Of a DNA stretch of 64,000 bases, positions 60,918 to 64,000 are shown piece after piece. The notes under the pieces were generated by a model that did not search any database, was not told where the DNA came from, and was given only the letters and a program-made list of their open reading frames with translations. This stretch comes from Flavobacterium sp. 11. Lineage in GTDB: Bacteria > Bacteroidota > Bacteroidia > Flavobacteriales > Flavobacteriaceae. The first letter of the stretch is position 1, and each line of letters begins with the position of its first letter. The stretch spans positions 1,426,001 to 1,490,000 of the forward strand of contig NZ_PEFE01000001.1 of NCBI RefSeq assembly GCF_002754315.1. The letters are read 5' to 3'. The position numbers and the translations under genes were made by a program.

Positions 60918-63452
60918 ATGAAACATACCTATACAATCACTGGAATGTCTTGCGACGGTTGTCGTTCCAAGGTCGAAAAAACATTGAATGCTATCGATGG
61001 AATTCATGCGACAGTTACTTTGGATCCGCCAATAGCGACAATAACAATGGATGAACATATTCCCACGGCTCAATTACAAGAGACCTTAACTGCAGCCGGA
61101 AACTATACAATTGCCATGAATAATGCGACTGATTCTCATCACGCTACCGAAAAGCCAATCGAAAAATCGTGTTGCAGTTCAAATAAACAAATAGAGAAAC
61201 CAACCGTAATTTTACCCGCTAATTCACAAGGTAAATACTATTGCCCGATGCATTGTGAGGGCGAAAAAGTCTATGATAAACCCGGAAGTTGCCCGGTGTG
61301 CGGAATGAATTTGGAAAAAGTGCCAGAATTAAGTGCTGCAAAAACAATGTACACGTGTCCCATGCATCCCGAAGTAATCAAAGACGGTCCCGGTTCGTGT
61401 CCCATTTGCGGAATGGATTTAGTGCCAATGGAACCTACCGATTCTGAAGAAAATAAAGTGTACAATGATTTGGTGCGCAAAATGAAAATAGCGGTTGTGT
61501 GTACCGTTCCTGTTTTTATTATTGCCATGTCAGATATGATTCCTAATAATCCATTAATGAAAATTATGGATACACAAAACTGGAATTGGGTACAATTAAT
61601 ACTCTCGCTTCCGGTCGTTTTTTATGCGTGTTGGATGTTTTTTGAGCGCGCTTGGAAATCCATTGTTACTTGGAATCTCAATATGTTTACCCTTATCGGG
61701 ATTGGTACAGGCGTGGCGTTTTTATTTAGTTTAGTCGGAATGTTTTTTCCAGCTGTTTTCCCGGATGAATTCAAAACGCATAACGGAACGGTTTCGCTCT
61801 ATTTTGAAGCAACAACAGTCATATTAACATTGGTTTTATTAGGACAATTGTTAGAAGCCAGAGCACACAGCCAAACAAGTGGGGCGATAAAAGAATTGTT
61901 GAAATTAGCGCCGACCGAAGCCGTTTTGGTACGCGATGGAAAAGATACGGTCATCTCGATTCACGACATCAAAAAAGGCGATTTATTGCGGGTAAAACCT
62001 GGAGATAAAATCCCGGTGGATGGAAAAATCACTGATGGTGAAAGTACCATTGATGAATCGATGATAACAGGTGAACCCATTCCTGTTGATAAAAAAATAG
62101 GCGACAGCATTAGTTCCGGAACGATAAACGGCAATAAATCTTTTGTGATGATTGCTGAAAAAGTAGGTTCGGAAACCTTGCTTTCGCAAATTATACAAAT
62201 GGTCAATAACGCCAGTCGTTCTAAAGCACCGATTCAGAAGCTAGCGGATAAAATCGCTAAATATTTTGTGCCAATTGTGGTTTTTGTATCTGCAATTACT
62301 TTTTTTGTTTGGGCACAATTTGGTCCTGAACCCGCAATGGTTTATGGGTTTATCAATGCGATTGCCGTATTGATAATTGCCTGTCCTTGCGCTTTGGGAT
62401 TAGCTACGCCCATGTCAGTCATGGTTGGTGTTGGGAAAGGAGCGCAATCGGGAGTTTTGATAAAAAATGCCGAAGCACTGGAAAACATGAACAAAGTAAA
62501 TGTTCTGATTACGGATAAAACAGGAACAATTACCGAAGGAAAACCTTCTGTGGAGAAAGTATTTTCCTTGAATAATGAAGAAGATTCTTTGTTGCAAAGC
62601 ATCGCATCTTTAAATCAATACAGCGAACATCCTTTGGCGCAAGCCGTAGTCAATTTTGCGAAAGCGAAAGCAGTTTCATTAATCGAAGTCAAGGATTTTG
62701 AAGCGATTTCAGGGAAAGGAGTCATTGGAACAGTAACCAACAAAAAAGTGGCGCTCGGAAATAAAAAATTAATGGAGCAAGTAAATGTTTCAGTTTCTGA
62801 AGAATTAGAAAATAAAATCACAGCCGAACAAAAACTAGGAAAAACGGTTTCTTACATTTCAGTGGACGGAATCGCGGTAGGATTTGTATCGATAACTGAC
62901 GCCATAAAAGCAACAAGTGTCGAAGCCATAAAAGAACTGATGCGCCAAGGAGTTGAGGTGATTATGCTAACGGGAGATAATGAAAATACGGCAAAAGCAG
63001 TGGCTACACAACTGAATCTAAGTTCGTTTAAAGCGAGCTGTTTGCCCGAAGACAAGCTGAAAGAAATTAAACGATTGCAATCCGAAGGGAAAATTGTGGC
63101 TATGGCAGGTGACGGAATCAACGATGCTCCGGCTTTGGCACAAGCCGACATCGGAATTGCGATGGGAACCGGAACAGATGTGGCTATTGAAAGCGCGAAA
63201 ATAACGTTGGTGAAAGGTGATTTGCAAGGCATTGTAAAAGCCAAAAACTTAAGCCATGCCGTGATGAAAAATATCAAGCAAAATCTATTCTTTGCCTTTT
63301 TCTATAATGTGTTGGGAATTCCAATTGCTGCGGGCGTTTTGTATCCGTTTTTTGGAGTGTTGCTTTCGCCAATGATTGCGGCTTTGGCGATGAGTTTTAG
63401 CTCTGTTTCCGTAATTGCAAATGCGTTGCGATTGCGAAATTTAAAATTATAA
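60918..63452 (+). CDS. copA: Cu(I)-exporting P1B-type ATPase
   Basis: An 844-residue pump. The N-terminus has one HMA domain (C12, C15 in GMSCDGCRSKVE) and then two HMBD units, CPMHCEGEKVYD/CPVCGMNL at about 100-125 and CPMHPEVIKDG/CPICGMDL at about 135-160. The membrane metal site is CPC at 489-491 in IIACPCALG. YN in FFYNVLG and MSFSS near the end fit the Cu(I) class P1B-1. The phosphorylated aspartate is D533 in DKTGT; SEHPLA and GDGINDAPALAQADI are also present. It exports Cu(I) to the periplasm. Confidence 0.95.
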   Translation: MKHTYTITGMSCDGCRSKVEKTLNAIDGIHATVTLDPPIATITMDEHIPTAQLQETLTAAGNYTIAMNNATDSHHATEKPIEKSCCSSNKQIEKPTVILPANSQGKYYCPMHCEGEKVYDKPGSCPVCGMNLEKVPELSAAKTMYTCPMHPEVIKDGPGSCPICGMDLVPMEPTDSEENKVYNDLVRKMKIAVVCTVPVFIIAMSDMIPNNPLMKIMDTQNWNWVQLILSLPVVFYACWMFFERAWKSIVTWNLNMFTLIGIGTGVAFLFSLVGMFFPAVFPDEFKTHNGTVSLYFEATTVILTLVLLGQLLEARAHSQTSGAIKELLKLAPTEAVLVRDGKDTVISIHDIKKGDLLRVKPGDKIPVDGKITDGESTIDESMITGEPIPVDKKIGDSISSGTINGNKSFVMIAEKVGSETLLSQIIQMVNNASRSKAPIQKLADKIAKYFVPIVVFVSAITFFVWAQFGPEPAMVYGFINAIAVLIIACPCALGLATPMSVMVGVGKGAQSGVLIKNAEALENMNKVNVLITDKTGTITEGKPSVEKVFSLNNEEDSLLQSIASLNQYSEHPLAQAVVNFAKAKAVSLIEVKDFEAISGKGVIGTVTNKKVALGNKKLMEQVNVSVSEELENKITAEQKLGKTVSYISVDGIAVGFVSITDAIKATSVEAIKELMRQGVEVIMLTGDNENTAKAVATQLNLSSFKASCLPEDKLKEIKRLQSEGKIVAMAGDGINDAPALAQADIGIAMGTGTDVAIESAKITLVKGDLQGIVKAKNLSHAVMKNIKQNLFFAFFYNVLGIPIAAGVLYPFFGVLLSPMIAALAMSFSSVSVIANALRLRNLKL

Positions 63453-63514
63453 AATGAAATCGGCATGAAGAATGGCGATGCCATGTTCCGCTAAAAAAAA
63501 AACAGTATCTTAAT

Positions 63515-64000
63515 ATGAAAAAATACTCTATAATTATAATCTTGCTTTTTGCTTTGAATGCTGCCGCGCAAAAAGTAGTTCGTTACGATTTATATGTTCG
63601 GGACACGATAGTCACTTTTGGTGATAAACCCAAAAGAGCGATTGCCGTAAACGGACAAATTCCCATGCCAACACTCACGTTTACCGAAGGCGATATTGCC
63701 GAAATTTATGTGCATAATGAATTAAATGAAGATACTTCGTTGCATTGGCACGGATTATTTTTGCCCAATAAAGAAGACGGCGTGCCTAATTTGACACAAA
63801 TGCCCATCAAACCACACACTACGCATAAATATACGTTCCCAATTATCCAGCACGGAACGCATTGGTACCACAGTCACACGGGTTTGCAGGAACAAATTGG
63901 GATGTACGGTTCTTTTGTAATGAATAAAAAATTGGATGATCCAACCTTTAGAAAAGGAATTGATGATTTGCCAACCGTTCCAATTATTCTGAGTGAATGG
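63515..64000 (+). CDS. Multicopper oxidase, N-terminal part (runs off the window)
   Basis: The first 162 codons are visible. A signal peptide (SIIIILLFALNAAAQ) is followed by a cupredoxin domain with VNGQIPMPTLTFTEGD. The first two copper-ligand motifs are there: HWHG (SLHWHGLFLPNKEDG) and HWYHSH (GTHWYHSHTGLQEQIG). Periplasmic enzymes of this kind (CueO/CopA-type) oxidise Cu(I) to the less harmful Cu(II). It starts 62 bases after the ATPase, so both probably act on copper together. The rest of the gene lies beyond base 64000. Confidence 0.93.
   Translation, partial: MKKYSIIIILLFALNAAAQKVVRYDLYVRDTIVTFGDKPKRAIAVNGQIPMPTLTFTEGDIAEIYVHNELNEDTSLHWHGLFLPNKEDGVPNLTQMPIKPHTTHKYTFPIIQHGTHWYHSHTGLQEQIGMYGSFVMNKKLDDPTFRKGIDDLPTVPIILSEW

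Noticed and set aside
62852..63277. Long open frame of 141 codons on the strand opposite copA
   Set aside because: It is a by-product of copA codon use; the plus-strand frame carries all ATPase motifs.
55675..64000. Copper island as a recently acquired mobile element
   Set aside because: No integrase, transposase, tRNA or flanking direct repeats are visible, and the end lies outside the window, so transfer cannot be supported.

Overview
The window comes from a member of the Bacteroidota, most likely Flavobacterium or a close relative. Evidence is the low GC content, promoters of the TTTG / TAnnTTTG type instead of -35/-10 boxes, and characteristic genes: the type IX secretion translocon sprA, remB, a PorP/SprF protein, the pdxJ-CBS-nadK-DUF6089-uppS-bamA-ompH-ompH-murI cluster, DUF4270, DUF4403 and DUF4907. 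The assignment rests on gene content and remembered gene order, not on a search. I see no rRNA, tRNA, CRISPR array, transposase or integrase.

Layout. 0-3.7 kb: a trehalose-use operon (end of a PfkB sugar kinase, MFS transporter, GH37 trehalase of the fungal neutral type). 3.8-7.3 kb: CBS protein, malic enzyme MaeB, RuvA. 7.35-18.5 kb: sprA, gcvH, a VanZ-like gene, deoC and remB, which link type IX secretion and gliding. 18.5-23.7 kb: heme O synthase, two cytochrome oxidase subunit III genes, subunit IV, a thioredoxin-like membrane protein with an apparent frameshift at its start, SCO, DUF420 and a small CxxC membrane protein. This is a respiratory assembly region without catalytic subunits I and II. 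23.8-32.5 kb: a DUF4403 lipoprotein, then a six-gene MacAB-like efflux cassette with one ATPase, two permeases, two adaptors and one TolC. 32.6-38.3 kb: tsaB, MscS, an amphipathic repeat protein, dodecin, a NifU-like scaffold, PorP/SprF, a gamma-carbonic anhydrase-like protein and a small membrane protein.

38.3-42.4 kb (minus strand): an operon reading outer-membrane protein, Kelch lipoprotein, DUF4907 lipoprotein, LytS-type histidine kinase, LytTR response regulator. An intrinsic terminator lies inside the 5' end of the DUF4907 gene. This is the best candidate here for a little-described surface-sensing system. 42.5-45.1 kb: DUF4270 lipoprotein and an outer-membrane barrel. 45.1-54.3 kb: the conserved envelope and cofactor cluster murI, two ompH/skp genes, bamA, uppS, DUF6089, nadK, CBS and divergent pdxJ. 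54.4-55.6 kb: an alpha/beta hydrolase and a PF04020 membrane protein.

55.7-64 kb: a copper and heavy-metal handling island, all on the plus strand. It holds a Cys/Lys-rich secreted protein, an HMA-DUF3347 protein, a TlpA-like thioredoxin, an HMA protein, an outer-membrane protein, an HMBD-DUF3347 lipoprotein, an AraC-type regulator with an HMA-like N-terminus, a triple-HMBD protein, a Cu(I) P1B-ATPase, and the start of a multicopper oxidase that runs off the window. Together they suggest copper sensing, export from the cytoplasm, periplasmic binding and Cu(I) oxidation.
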